From: Capitella teleta
Lineage: Eukaryota > Annelida > Polychaeta > Capitellidae
Length of the DNA: 64,000 nt
NCBI GenBank assembly: GCA_000328365.1
Contig: KB301402.1
Location: 30,250-94,249, forward strand
Direction: 5' to 3'
The notes below the pieces were generated by a model that was given only the letters and a program-made list of their open reading frames with translations, searched no databases and was not told the DNA's origin. Shown here piece by piece: positions 27,887 through 39,891 of the stretch. Every line of letters starts with the position of its first letter. The first letter of the stretch is position 1. Made by a program: the position numbers and the translations under genes.

Positions 27887-28078
27887 GTGGATGCAACCGA
27901 GGAATTGAGGATCATCCCGAATCACTTCCTCGGATTCAGTGGAATATCAACTCAGACGTCACCGGGAATGGGCTTCGCAGGTGATTTCGTCCAGGGAATT
28001 GAAGACCCCCAGCACCCAGCACGAGCTGAAACACCATTAACGCCGAGCACGTCAAGCAGCATTGTTGATTATTTATGA
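27887..28078 (+). CDS. possible terminal coding exon of an unrecognised gene
   Basis: Follows a plausible acceptor (CTTATGCAG) and is open for 63 codons to a TGA at 28076-28078. Base composition is richer in GC than the surroundings. The product starts VDATEELRIIPNHFLGF and has FAGDFVQGIEDP and a Thr/Ser-rich tail ending SSSIVDYL. I do not recognise the family and no upstream exon was identified; it may belong to an alternative transcript from the SPCS1 side or be a chance frame. Confidence 0.35.
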   Translation: MDATEELRIIPNHFLGFSGISTQTSPGMGFAGDFVQGIEDPQHPARAETPLTPSTSSSIVDYL

Positions 28079-28883
28079 ATGAAGGTACGCCACAGAACCC
28101 TGATTCAAATTTTCACTAAGTGCCGTGTTATTAAACACCCACTGAGCATATTAATTGCCGCTATTCCGTTGTATTTGATTTATTTTAAATTTAATTTTTA
28201 TGCATCCCATGAGCTCAACACCGAAATGACATTTAAAGAGGGTCTTTGTTCATTACTGAACCTCTAAATCGATTCTGCATGTTTGGTTTTAATGAATGAG
28301 AAGAGGCCAATTTAAAAACGACTTTTATTTCTTTCTCGGAGTCTCTGACAGAACAATGAGAATACCGGTGTATGGGTCAAAACGCGAAGAGCACGAGATT
28401 TCTTAAATCAAATTAAACTGCGGAAGAAGAAAAACAAACAAAAAACAAACAAACAAAACTGCTCATTCGCGACTCCCAAAGTGAACAATATTGGAGAATT
28501 GCGTGGGTGACATCACAACCGCTTGACATCGAATGCGAATTAAGCCTCAACAGGTGTGACATGTAGGACATAACTGCATGGGTGTAATTGGGTCAAATTT
28601 ATCAGCCCAAAGGTGAGTTTGTCTCAGGCATTAGGGTACATCTGCTATCACTCGCTACTAGGCCTAAATGTATATATTTCATAAATCAGAGATTCAGAGG
28701 TCCTACTTAATTAAACATGTTTAACCATGAATCAACATTTAACCATCGGGCCCAACAAACTGTATCTCTGCAGTATATATATCTACATGTATGCGAGTAT
28801 TTTATGCATGTACATGTATTTATTTATATTACAACAAAAGTTTGAATGAAAAATGTTTGCCATTATTATATTTGTTATTATAT

Positions 28884-28916
28884 TATATTAATTTATTAAT
28901 TAATTAATTAATTAAT

Positions 28917-28983
<67 letters not shown>

Positions 28984-28987
28984 TTTT
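28884..28987. repeat. (TTTA)n microsatellite
   Basis: About 100 bases of TTTA units after a short TTAA-rich lead-in, ending in a T-rich stretch. Confidence 0.9.
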
Positions 28988-29254
28988 ATTTTTATTTTTA
29001 TTATTCTCAAGACTAACACAAAACAAAACGTAACAAACGCATAAATGGCATAAATAAGAGCGAATTAAATGGCAAGAGGGGAATGAATGAACCCCTTGTT
29101 TAACCTACATTATGTGAAACATAAGAAGAAATATATTAAAGAACGGAATGATGAACAAAAAAGAAAAGAGGTTTTCATGTAAATAATATACAATAACACA
29201 AGTTAAATGAACTTTTTTTTCATCCTCTCTTTAAACATATGAAGTCAGAATTAT

Positions 29255-29790
29255 AGTTCGGTTGCGCCGCTCCAAAACACCGATGGAGGAGAGAGCCATG
29301 AGTTGATGTGCATGTGCTGATGATGGTGTTCACGAGATGTGGTGCTGTGTGCATAAGAGTGCATTGTCTCATGTTGGTGCGTATGGTGTACTGATTACAT
29401 GCTTTGTAATGGAACGTGTGTTGTGCAATGACTGGCAAGGTGTAACAAGATGGGAATATGATTCATGAAAATTATTTGGAAACATATTGTGCGTGAGCTA
29501 ATACAGAAAAATGATTGCAAAGTATTTGTGGATGTCAGAGATTTTCAGAATATTTAGGTCGCGAAAGAGGATGGTTAATTGTTAGGGCTAAATAGTGGGT
29601 TTTAAGAATTATATTTAAACGAACTGTATTTTTTTTGAAGCCAAAAAAGTCGATTGAGGTGAGATTCGTGCGTATTGCCCCATATTAAATTAATTAGAGT
29701 ACTGGAGGTAAGGGTATATACATGCGTAGTACATGATACACGATGTGTCTCTGTTAAATAACTTACTAAATTTGATCTGACTGCGTTTGA
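29255..29790 (-). mobile_element. LINE fragment (reverse transcriptase C-terminus)
   Basis: Minus-strand frames read IMYYACIYPYLQYSN, LINLIWGNTHESHLNRL, FWLQKK, LFRDLNILKISDIHKY and SLHNTRS in this order, which matches the thumb and C-terminal part of LINE reverse transcriptases (for example YPYLxYxN-xxWGNT-LQKK). Frameshifts and stops separate the blocks. It is old and 5'-truncated. Confidence 0.7.
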
Positions 29791-31319
29791 TACAAATGCC
29801 CATCCGACTGGATACACATAACACACACACAGACACACACATCTGATCCATTCGATTCACTCCGAATTAATATCCCTCGCAATCGATCAACCACCCCCCC
29901 CCCCCTCAACTCCATTCCCCAAGGATTCCGGTCTTTCCGGAGTTTGCATGCATGGGGCCATGTGCCTGCAATGTTATCATACAGTTACACACCGACGGGG
30001 CTGAATTGACGCGAGTTGCCTATAAGCCATGCTATACATGCACGATATACATTACACTGACTGACATCGTAATGCACAAAGTATATATACCATTGTAACA
30101 TGTTCATGGAGTAACGTGATACTGCATTTACATGCATAAGCACCCCTTTCTCTTCCCGCATGGAGTGTACTCCAGATAGCAAAAGACATGAGGGTCGTAT
30201 TGGCAGGGATTTACCACCAGCAGAACCAAGCATTCAGTTGCGCCAGAGGCGTGTCTTGGTTCTGCCTGATATGGCGTCGCTTCTGGGTCCGCAGTGGTCT
30301 CTAAGAGTGTGCCGATCGGTTTAGCCGCCGTGTCTCTTGGGCTTAATTGCCTATTGATCTGAGCTTCGTTGATCCCCTGAACGTGTGTGAGAGACGTTCG
30401 CTTGCTCCAGGGGTCTGTGCGTCCACGCCTTCCTCGTGCATACATGCAGCATTTGTGTTTGAATGACATCTTCATTTCTTCCTCTGCGGGTGAATGAAAT
30501 GCACCAGGAAATGGGTCACAAATGACCATGTCTATGTCTCCGAAATTGGGTGTCAATTTCATGAAATAAAAAACACGTAATGCATTCAGATTTGCACACA
30601 AAGTGGTTGCAATTACTCCGTGTGCATTCGATTTCTGTAAATTGGAATCTCATTGGCAATGCTAACGACAATATCACGTAATTATACATTTCAGGCGATG
30701 CACATAAGCTATACAGATGCCTCAGCATCTTACAAACCTGCACAGGTAAAATCACATCCTAACTCACTGAATACTATCGTGTGTTACGAATGACACACAC
30801 CCCTGAAATGAAGAATTTGATGAAGTGCAAAAAGGGCAAATTTAGACGAAGAAATTATGTGATTTTGCTGATTACATTGAATGAAGATTGTGGAGGCATT
30901 TACTCACTATTGAGTGTCATAATTCCTGTCACTTTATTCCTCAGAGAAGAATGGTCAAGACCAAGACGGACTAATACATGTTTAGCTCGTATTCTCACCG
31001 GTATACCACAGTCAGTGTGCCGAATATAATCTGTTTTGGATTGAAGTTCCCGTTCTCAGTAGATGAGAATTGCAAACACATTCTTTTGGTCAACTTACTC
31101 AACTAGCTCTAACACAGATATAGAAAAAGGGACAAAGTTAACGTCAAATTCTCCTACGTTTCATGCAGACTTTCCACGGGATCGGTTGCTTGTAAACCCC
31201 GATGCTACCGCAGTGATGATGTCATTGATATAAATTGATGATATTTTATCAGTTTGCAAATCGTGCTTTGGATGGGATTATTCGCGAGTTACTTGGCTCT
31301 TGGAGTACTTTCAGAGTGG

Positions 31320-31348
31320 GTTCACGGGGTTCACGGGGTTCACGGGGG
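31320..31348. repeat. three tandem GTTCACGGG units
   Basis: A 9-base unit is repeated about three times; read on the minus strand it gives Arg-Glu-Pro repeats. Short and probably a minisatellite seed. Confidence 0.6.
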
Positions 31349-31486
31349 TTGCGACCTTTCAGACCCCCGGACATCCGGATGCTGTCTGCACGCTCACTGA
31401 TTTGCTTATTTTTCATCATCTTGAGTTGCACAACAAGCAATACTTGACGTCTTCTGTTTATACTGAAGTCTAGAAAATCCAGATAG

Positions 31487-32207
31487 CAGGGGCGTAGCCA
31501 GGGCGGGGCGGGGCGGCGCCCCGGTTTTAAAAAATCGTACACAAATGTTAAAAAAATGTACCCAAAAAAAATGTAAAAGAAATTGATTTATCTGAAAATT
31601 ATTACTTTTGCAAACTTCATTATATATATCATTTATTTCGTAACGAACCTGTTACAGAATTGTAGAGAATAAAAGAAAGTCAAACAAGAAAAGAAAAGAG
31701 AGAAAAATAAAGTAAATTATTACATTATTTCAAATACAAATTTCGTACCTAAGAATTCGATGAGGGTCCCAACTACATGTTGGTTAACAGACATTTTTCT
31801 TTCGAGAAAAAATTAGAACGGTCTAGTAGATTATTAGTATTATTATTATTATTGTTTTATTCTTGTTATTATAAATATTATTATCATTATATAGTTCAGC
31901 TCAGAGCAATTCAGGATTATAATCACGAAGGGAGCAGCATGAATTCCCTAATTTATGGTGACCTTAGTCATCTATATAACAACATTATATTATTCATTTC
32001 CACCCATTCAAGAATGGTAACTTCATAGATATAATTATAGTGTAAATATAAACAGATTAAACGGTTACTTTGAGAAATATATAGAGACATCAGGTAGCCT
32101 CAAATTAGTCACTTGACTATGCTATTTTTGTACAAATTTCTTCAGGAGGGTGTCCGACCCCGCTGGGGCTGCGCCCCAGTACAGGTTCAGGGCTGGCTAC
32201 GCCCCTG
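31487..32207. mobile_element. non-autonomous hAT-like element (721 bp)
   Basis: Perfect 15-bp inverted ends CAGGGGCGTAGCCAG (31487-31501) and CTGGCTACGCCCCTG (32193-32207), a type of end common in animal hAT MITEs. Flanked by the direct repeat CAGATAG (31480-31486 and 32208-32214). The interior is AT-rich without a transposase frame. Intact ends suggest it is fairly young. Confidence 0.8.
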
Positions 32208-33110
32208 CAGATAGCTTGTTTTCTTTGATGATTGTCAAGTGGTTAAAAGGGCGAGACTTCCTGTCTGTGTGGCAGATCCTTTCCAGGTTAAGTGTTGCCC
32301 CTGAACTTTAATTCAGAGTATATGCATGGGTCTTGTGGGTGCTTGCTAGAAAGAAGACAAAGAAGAAGAGAAACAATAAAAAAGTTACAAGAAAGGTCAC
32401 ATTAACATGTCGTTGAATTCGTGTTGTTGAAATGGATGAGCACTCCTCTCCCTGGCATCTTCTTTCTCTTGTAATTATATTTTTATTGCCTTTTTATAGC
32501 TAAATTGGACAAATATCCCGCAAGCTTGTATAATGAATCAATATCATATTAACCATACTACATGAATGATGAATGCATGTACATATACTTGCAATCATTG
32601 GATAGACGCCAATTATTGTGATCTGAGTTAGCGGAACCCCCTCTCGCCTCCCTCTTCAACTGCCACTTCAATGCGTCGAACCCTCAGAACACGTGTCAAT
32701 GTTTCATACATGTAGCAGAAATCAACATCCGGTCATGTGACCACGTGACCTTCCCGCGTTCCTTGTATTCATCAATGTTCTCGCAGCTCATACTTCATTA
32801 GCAGATTGGAGAAAAGAGATTTGTCCGCTGCAGGCGTTGATTGCACGCCGCCCTCGACCTCGAGACCGATGGTCAAGGATTGACCACGAAGGTAATCCTT
32901 GGTCACCCACGGCCAGTTAATTAAGAAGACGCGTTAAGTCAAGAAGAATTTATTAGAACATATATTGCTTATGGTGCTGGTCTATATAACGACGGACGCA
33001 ACATGAGGACTGACATGATGTACACTACATCTTTTACAAATAGGTGTATAAAGATCAAAGAGCGTGAACGACGGTGCTGCTCCTGGGTGCTTTGACGGAT
33101 CAAGCATCTG

Positions 33111-33519
33111 CTATAGTATGACACACTTCTTGGATTCCACCCAAGGGTTTGCGGTTTTGTCGGGCGGGTAATCTGGGTTGACGAAGTGGTCGGTGGGGGA
33201 GTTCTCCATGATGAAATCGATCATCCTGAAAAGCAGACGAAACCACCGTTGAGGCATGCAATGCGTTTGTAATCGTGTGAGTTATTTTAGAGTTAGCCGA
33301 TACAACGAGGCGTCGTCAGCTGTTGGTTTTCACAAGTGACGTTAATCTGTAAATTGATAGAACCAAAAGGAGCGAGAAGAGGAGAGAGAGAGTGCTGCAT
33401 CGATTTCATGCTTACAACTGGGCGGCCTCTGATATGTCAATTCGCTTCATGCTCTTCTGCATTCGCAACGATTCCACTTGCTTCAAGAGCAAATCTTTGG
33501 TTTCCGATCCCGACGCCAT
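33111..33519 (-). CDS. GNG13: G-protein gamma subunit, GNG13-like
   Basis: Two exons, 33519-33416 and 33225-33111, join in phase 2 to give 72 residues, normal for gamma subunits (human GNG13 has 67). The N-terminus (KDLLLKQVESLRMQKSM) forms the coiled coil that would bind a beta subunit. The second exon has DHFVNPDY and NPWVESKKCVIL; NPWVE plus a prenylated CaaX box is the GNG13 hallmark. The last residue is Leu, which favours geranylgeranylation. The protein would act at the inner face of the plasma membrane in GPCR signalling. An acceptor-like CCAAGCAG lies just before the ATG, so a 5' UTR exon upstream is likely. AATAAA lies on this strand at 32954-32949. Confidence 0.9.
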
Positions 33520-34608
33520 CACTCTCCTGCTTGGGATGAAAGAGGAAACCAATAAGCGTATGTTATGGGAATAATATATTAATATAATGGAGGTGAATGC
33601 ATGCTTGTTTATTGGTGTGTGTATTATAGATCATGCATCGAAAGACGGAACACCCGATGCATGTATCATGAGCGTGCATGAGAGGACATGGTCGACTGCC
33701 GAGGGAAGTATTCATGTTTCATACGCCAATGCCATGTCACACAGCAGATCGGCTGCCTGGTGGTCAAGCCTGGACCTAAGCAAGAGGCCAGAGCAACCGT
33801 TTGGGCGGGGCTACGTCCAGGGGCTACGTCCAGGGGCCAGAAGCATGGCTGGAAACGGTGTGCATGGTCGTACATGACTGGTATTGATCCGGTGCGAGAC
33901 ATACGCACGATGAAAAGGTCTTTGTTGCATTGATTGACGCGGAGGGCTTTGTGGATAAGTGTTTGTCACTGATGGCAAATAGCGGGCTTTCGGATGCATA
34001 ATTCAAGCGTTCATTGTACTAATTGTTGCGCTCATCGTAGCGCTATTTTACGCGGTGCTCGCTGGCATTTTTAGCAAATCAATGCTTCGCCGATCGATGT
34101 TCACAGTAAGAAGAATATCAAGCACTGCGCTTTGACAATTGTGTTAGCAGGGTGGGGAGGGGTGGGGCAACGCCTTCTCCCCTCAATTGGATTTCCCATC
34201 TGCGTCGTCTCCGCCCTGCAGCTAGCCCGATCGCTTACTCCGTCAGCCGAGTGCGACTCATCGAAGAGTCGAAGACGGAAGAGAAAAACCAGCGACCCTA
34301 GCAACGCAGCGGACCTGCATGTCAATACGACTCAATCTAGCAGAGCCGTCGTATCCAGGCACTGATAAATCTCCCTATAGAACGAGACGCCAATTGCATG
34401 AAGCGTCGTATTTTATTTCCTGGTGAAATGGTTTTGGTTTAGTATTGCCGCAGGAGGGTCATAGAAAGGCACAGTGCACGTGACGCCTCAAAGCCGTATA
34501 ACACGGAGAACCTAACGCACAGTGTACAAAGAATACGTCTCATGTTTCCAGACTTTGAATTGCACAATAATATGTAGATCTACTGCATTGATGTTGTGTT
34601 GAACATAC

Positions 34609-34792
34609 CTTCTGGGTGGGCGTCTGAGGCTGGATGCGGCTGAAGAGTTGGAAGGTCGCTTGCCGAAATGTTTCTTTTGCGGGGTGCCTGGACAATCGTC
34701 AGGATGGAGCTCGAATGCGGGGTTTTCGAACCCCGTGGACGTTGCTTGCGTGGCTTTTTCGTCCAAGTTGACCGTTACGAGGCCCACGACAA
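34609..34792 (-). CDS. candidate internal exon, possible membrane-protein tail
   Basis: Bounded by acceptor CATTGCAG and donor GTATGT, 184 nt, open in one frame. The product contains VVVGLVTVN, STGFENPAFELHPDD (an NPxF-type motif, common in cytoplasmic tails), then a basic Ser/Arg-rich end. I do not recognise the gene. It sits on the same strand as the gamma-subunit gene and the candidate first exon at 36.7-36.8 kb, but the phase does not join directly to that exon. Confidence 0.35.
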
Positions 34793-36674
34793 CTGCAATG
34801 ATGCTACGGTCAGAGCATGTTATGCTAATCAGCACTCTATTAATATATGTCCGGGTTAATGCCCTCAATCGTGGGACGCAAAGTGATCCCTTCAGGGCCA
34901 ATATTACTATATAGTTTCGATGTACATGTATATTATAAATATGTGTATGTATGAACCGAAGATTGTACATGCATTGTGCCCATATCAGCAGTAGTAATCT
35001 GATACCCCACCCCCTCTCACTATAGTTATATTGAATTCACCCTAAATGACGTATAGCTATTTCAAATATACAGAACAAATTCGAGTGTTTCCTGAATTCC
35101 AGAGCTGAGGATTTTGCTCCGATGGGCCCCTGGCTCCATCCTTTGGGGTTTCCTCGATTATACCCCATATCCCTTAAGGACGCGGCTTCACACAAAGGTC
35201 AGCTGTCAAGGGCATGCAATAATCTTGTGTTATGTCCCGACTTTGTGTGCATGGTGTATTATAATGCCGATTGGATAGACTTGGGAGGAAAGGGCACACC
35301 GGTACATGTACTTATACAATGAACGATAGATATGAATACTGTATGAGGTTTCAATAAACAGAGAATACGACTCATTCTTTATTGATGAAGACAATAGCCT
35401 TGTACAGAGCTAGATGCTATTGATCACTGCGTCTGCGAGAAAAGGGAGTGGGGGTTACCGCAGCAATCCCGCAAATGGATCAAAGGCGCATGCGCGTGGC
35501 TTTTTCTTATCTGGCTAAACTGATGCCGACGCAACGAGGGGAATCCCTGCACTGCAGCAATGAGGGCACAAGAGAGAGGGGGGGGGTGCGGATCGGCCTC
35601 GCCCGACGTGCAGCGGGCCTTCATCTAGGCCTCGAAGCGTGATAAAGAGCCACACCCTGTAGCTTTGCTGGCATGCCAGGTCGGCTTATACACTTGGACG
35701 ACATTTTTGGGGTCTAAAAATTAGAGAGCCATATGCATCCAAATACTACATTATGTGTCTTGGTCATGACAACTTGATTACGGTACGATTAACCAAAACA
35801 GAATATGTCTCCAAGGTCTCAGAGACGGAAAATCGATCGAGCAAGGATTCCATGCTAATGCCTTTGCTGTGATGCTTCGTATAGAACCAATATGTTTTCC
35901 TCCAGCAGTTCCCTTCGCGCAGTCGCCCCTTTTGTGTCATGCGTCTCATGGTGCATTTTGGGATTGAATGTGCAGCTCAGGAAGACTCCTTTCATGTGTG
36001 CAACATTTTCCATTGTCTGCCAGAGAAATCTCAGGAAACAGCGCGCTCTGCTGAAGTTAGTTATTCTGAGATCTGCTGGGCAGCACCGAGAATGAGAACG
36101 TCAATGTTAATGCATTTATTATTCAAGGATATAGATTGATGCAGGAAAAGGTCAAAGAAATATATGTCTGGACAGCATGCTGACTTATCCAGCACTGCTT
36201 CCAATGCGGTGTATTCGGTCTATGATTTCCTGAGCGAGGCCTTTGGATATTATATATATATATATATTTGGTGGAAATTAACGTGGTATATGTTATAAGC
36301 GCAATGTTTTGTAGTTGCAATATCATGCAGTATTCAGTATGCATAAATGCCCAACATGCTTTTCTATAAACCTTCTACGAATATTCAAGTGAACGAAGCC
36401 TCAATTTTGATCTCAACAATGCATCTACCCAGCACTGACAGTCAGCATTTCCAAGCCCATAATGACAATCGAAAGCAAAACTCACAGTCGCACATGCATG
36501 CTACACAATGAACAGCAATGAAAGATCTCTAAACATGATTTAACAATCGACATGTCAAAAGGTATGCTATAGGCATATACGCCGAATTCTACTCAGGTAA
36601 CATAGAAGCTGATTGCAGGTAACAATAACAGCGCGGCCTGGGCCTCGCCGCTGTGTGGACGGAATCGAACTTAC

Positions 36675-36827
36675 CGCGATGTCAGCCAGGGAGCGAGTGA
36701 GTGCCGTCCTGCTACTCCGCCTGGTGCCTTTGAATTGCGGCGTTGGCAGGCCGGCTGCACAATCAATGAACTTCCGGGTGAACCTGCTCCGAGAACGATC
36801 TCCGTCCGGGGCATGTAGCCGGAGCAT
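36675..36827 (-). CDS. candidate first coding exon of an unrecognised gene
   Basis: ATG at 36827 opens 51 codons ending at a strong donor (GCG|GTAAGT) in phase 0. The product is basic (RSRSRFTRKF, GTRRSSRTALTRS). A canonical TATA box lies about 170 bases upstream on the same strand. A small upstream frame of five codons precedes it. No homology recognised; the next exon was not found. It could instead be a 5' leader exon for the gamma-subunit gene, whose first coding exon has an acceptor just before its ATG. Confidence 0.4.
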
Positions 36828-36996
36828 CGATGGAACAGAAATGGAGAATCAACAAAGTCTTTTGGATTACAAAGCGCCGATCATTGTGTCCACACAGCAA
36901 CAACTCCTGACAGATTGATCCGAGCGAATACAGCGTGTTCCAATGCAGTGTGAACGTACTTGGATGATCAATCCTGGCAGCAGGTGTCTTCCAATG

Positions 36997-37005
36997 CCTT
37001 TTATA
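36997..37005 (-). promoter_or_regulatory. TATA box (TATAAAAGG)
   Basis: On the minus strand TATAAAAGG matches the animal consensus and lies at a sensible distance before the candidate first exon (expected cap site near 36970). Confidence 0.5.
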
Positions 37006-37503
37006 GCAGGAGAGCCCTTGATGGACTTAGCAGGCGTAAAGGATTAGTGTCTATAAGTTCCCCGCCCATGCATAGAACCAGGTAGCGTGAACTGCTCTGT
37101 GTTCGATGATGATTAGCAGATGAGGATACGACTCCATCAGCAGCCTCCGAGTGGCGTGCTTTGCGATGTTGTCGCACAGGTGAACCTCCGCGATCAATAC
37201 CTGTAATCTTGGCGCACGCGCATCATGCTCACACCGGGCGTGGCCCCGGAGCGTGCATGTCCGATGTGAGCACGACAGCAGCTGTTCCAGGCTGCATCCG
37301 TTGCTATGTACAATGCGTGGCATCAGATGCGCAGATGTGAATAACTTTGATTATCCTTGCGTTACCATGTCGCCCCCTCCGAATACTCAACGGTTGGCGT
37401 TGTTAGCTCAGGAAGTCAATTATCGTATAATAGATCAATGCCGTACGTGTTTTGCTGTTTGGTCATGTCACTCGATCGGATCTTATCGAATCGGGGGCTT
37501 ATC

Positions 37504-37574
37504 CAATGCCTAACGAGCAGACGACGGCCACACCACCCGTTCGGTCGGAGCGGTCAACTGGATGTTACACAATG
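37504..37574. mobile_element. mini-TIR element copy 2 (71 bp)
   Basis: Begins CAATGCCTAAC and ends GTTACACAATG, with the shared core CGAGCAGACGACGG. Flanks are GGGCTTATC (37495-37503) and GGACTTATC (37575-37583), a 9-bp direct repeat with one mismatch. Confidence 0.75.
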
Positions 37575-38094
37575 GGACTTATCATTATTGGAGATAAAAT
37601 GCTGTTGCGCTGACGATTCGTCCATTAATAGCACCTGATTTCACTTTATCTGGTTTCTCGTATGCTCTACCGATGAGCGTGACATATCTTTTCTACTAAA
37701 AAAAAAAAGAAGTTTGTGAGGCTTCACCGTGGAAGCGTTGATCTATGTTCTCTGACCAATTGCAAATTGCAGATTATTGCATCTGAGGCCATGGCTGAGT
37801 GCAATCTTAAGACCGATTTGTACGAATATACATTTTACTTCATGAGAGGTGCCCGGAGATGTATGTTTTTATTTACCAGTACAATACACAAGTATCCCAC
37901 AATTAACGCAACGTTAATTAAGAATTCTCGCGATCGGATTGACTTGCGCCTTATTTCACCGAATAGAAGCCGAAAGCCGAAATCACAGAGCACGGTCTTG
38001 ACGCTCTGATGCGTGCGAATTTACCTCGTGCCTGGGCCACAGAGTGCTATTATGCCTGGTCAGCCTCATTGAACATAATGTCAGCTGTCTGCAG

Positions 38095-38367
38095 TAACCT
38101 GTCCCTGGTGGATATATACATGTATACACCGATCCAACCGTCTGCGAGTATAAGAGACGCGCCCTGACGAAATTCCGTCTATCTTCTCACAATTTGGCCA
38201 TCGAACGAGGACGATGGTCTCGAACGCCACGCCATGAACGATTGTGCGCTGACTGTGACCTAAATGCCATTCAGGACGAGGAACATGTCCTCCGTGTGTG
38301 CCCTTGTTTTCAAATTATAAGAACTAATCATCATCCTGTAAATTTCCATCCGCTTCAGTCGACGTGA
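38095..38367 (+). mobile_element. LINE fragment (C-terminal zinc-knuckle-like region)
   Basis: One open frame to a TGA at 38365 reads ALTKFRLSSHNLAIERGRW, RTPRHERLCADC and DEEHVLRVCP, which is the usual end of many non-LTR retrotransposon reverse transcriptase ORFs (CxxC ... HxxxxC). No endonuclease or polymerase core lies upstream, so it is 5'-truncated. The following 800 bases are unusually rich in GC and CpG. Confidence 0.65.
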
Positions 38368-39132
38368 GGTGACCATCGCTACATCACTCGCTCAACACCC
38401 GGAGATCCAGGGCCTTCGATTCACCATTCGTACAAACCACATGCTGACGTTCTCCTCGCCCCGAATGCCCGAAAGTACTGCTCATCCCAGCTGCGATCGA
38501 CCGATGCTGCGCCGCTCACCTGACGATCCGATGTCGCTGGAGCCCAAAAGACCCGACACAGGATCCATCATCACGATCGGTTCTGTCACAATCGGAGTGT
38601 GGAGCTCCGCTGACTTCGTTGCCGACGCCGTGTTCCTGACACTGCACTGGATCTGATGAGTGGAGTGACTGAAGTCCGAACACCGCCTCCACCCAACGAT
38701 CCCCATGCAACCATGAACCTACCGCGCCTGACGTCATAACGACGCACTGTCAGCATCACCTCCGCCGCACCAACCCCGGATGACTGGCCGTCCGACTGCC
38801 GGGTCGTTGAGGCCAAAAGCCCAGCACAGGACTGACGATGACCACGCAAACCACTGCATTGCTGTCGAAGCCAGGCCAAGAGGTGGGAGGGTGCCATCAC
38901 GCCGCGCGCCCCAGCCCCTTCGGAGCATTGCCCTGATTGTCGTGGGTCCACCGAAGTCGGCGCAAGAGAATCATTCCTTCGTCGCGCCTATGCGATGCTG
39001 ACGACATTCCGTATACACCCTCCTCTCGATGAACCAAGCTTCGAAACAGTGCAGCTCGCGAATCTCCCCAGCATGTCGCTCCCCTCGATACCGATGCCAC
39101 CGGACAGCATCGACGCCGAGTTTCGACTGTAA
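38140..39132. other. GC/CpG-rich island with no assigned gene
   Basis: Composition stands out from the AT-rich surroundings. It begins with the LINE tail; afterwards all frames contain stops, though the last stretch (to a TAA near 39130) reads openly on the plus strand as Pro/Ser-rich sequence. It may be the 3' end of a repeat or an old pseudogene. Confidence 0.35.
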
Positions 39133-39861
39133 CACTGTTCGAATTTATCACTTTATGTTGTTTGTATTCGTGCCCGTGTTTGTTTGCTTGTTGAAGTTTC
39201 ATTAGTTTGTATAAATTTGACAAATTTCATATTAATTACTGTCAGTTATATTTAGAGTTTACGCGTGTAAACTCTCGTTGATGGTCGAGTTGGAAAGAGC
39301 TCCCTCAAATGGGCATCTGACGAAGCACAAAGAGGTCACCTCTAGGGGACGCCTCAGATCTAATCTCAACGTTCAAGCATGCATCCTGAAGGTGTCATCC
39401 GCCGGACCTGCTGACCGCGGTGCAAGCGTTCGTGATCGCATTTTACATGCATGTGACTTCCATGATTCCCATCGTACGCATTCGCTGCTGTTTGATCTCA
39501 CGTTCAACAAGCATATTTCCAAGTTCACTTTCAATAGTCGTCACTGATCGTCGTCAAACTCAATCTTTTTCACTTCACTGCAATTTGTATGTTTCATATT
39601 GTATTCTTGTAATCCTCTCATTTCATATGTGGAAGAATAGTTTGAATTTCAGGTGATGGGAGTAATGTCACGGTTACCCCTGTCCCCAAACCAATTTAAA
39701 TGTTGAACTGGTTTCTCATTTTGCCTGACCACCTGTGACACCTCATTTTGATGTAATTGTTGTTATGTAACCTCACGTTGTAAAGGTGGGGTGTAATTTT
39801 TTTAATAATGAATTTTGACAAAAGAAACATTTGTTCCTGTGACGATGATTAGTTTCAGGCA

Positions 39862-39891
39862 GTGCGTTATGACTTTTATGTGCGTTATGAT
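39862..39891 (-). repeat. two tandem ATCATAACGCAC-type words
   Basis: GTGCGTTATGAC (39862-39873) and GTGCGTTATGAT (39880-39891) lie 18 bases apart in the same orientation. Confidence 0.75.

Larger units (their letters stand above)
28079..33110. other. repeat-rich intergenic region
   Basis: Between the orphan exon and the gamma-subunit gene. It holds the (TTTA)n tract, a LINE fragment, a C-run near 29894-29905, three tandem GTTCACGGG units near 31320-31348 and the hAT-like element. A minus-strand frame near 30215-30483 has plausible splice sites but no recognisable product. Confidence 0.5.

Noticed and set aside
30215-30483. Minus-strand open stretch with acceptor CACCCGCAG and donor GTAAAT
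   Set aside because: Splice sites are plausible, but the product has no recognisable feature and no partner exon was found; it does not join in phase with the 34.6 kb exon.
34187-34363. Plus-strand exon-like frame with a basic KSRRRKRK stretch
   Set aside because: There is a good acceptor (CCCTGCAG), but no upstream exon, no homology and a short length.
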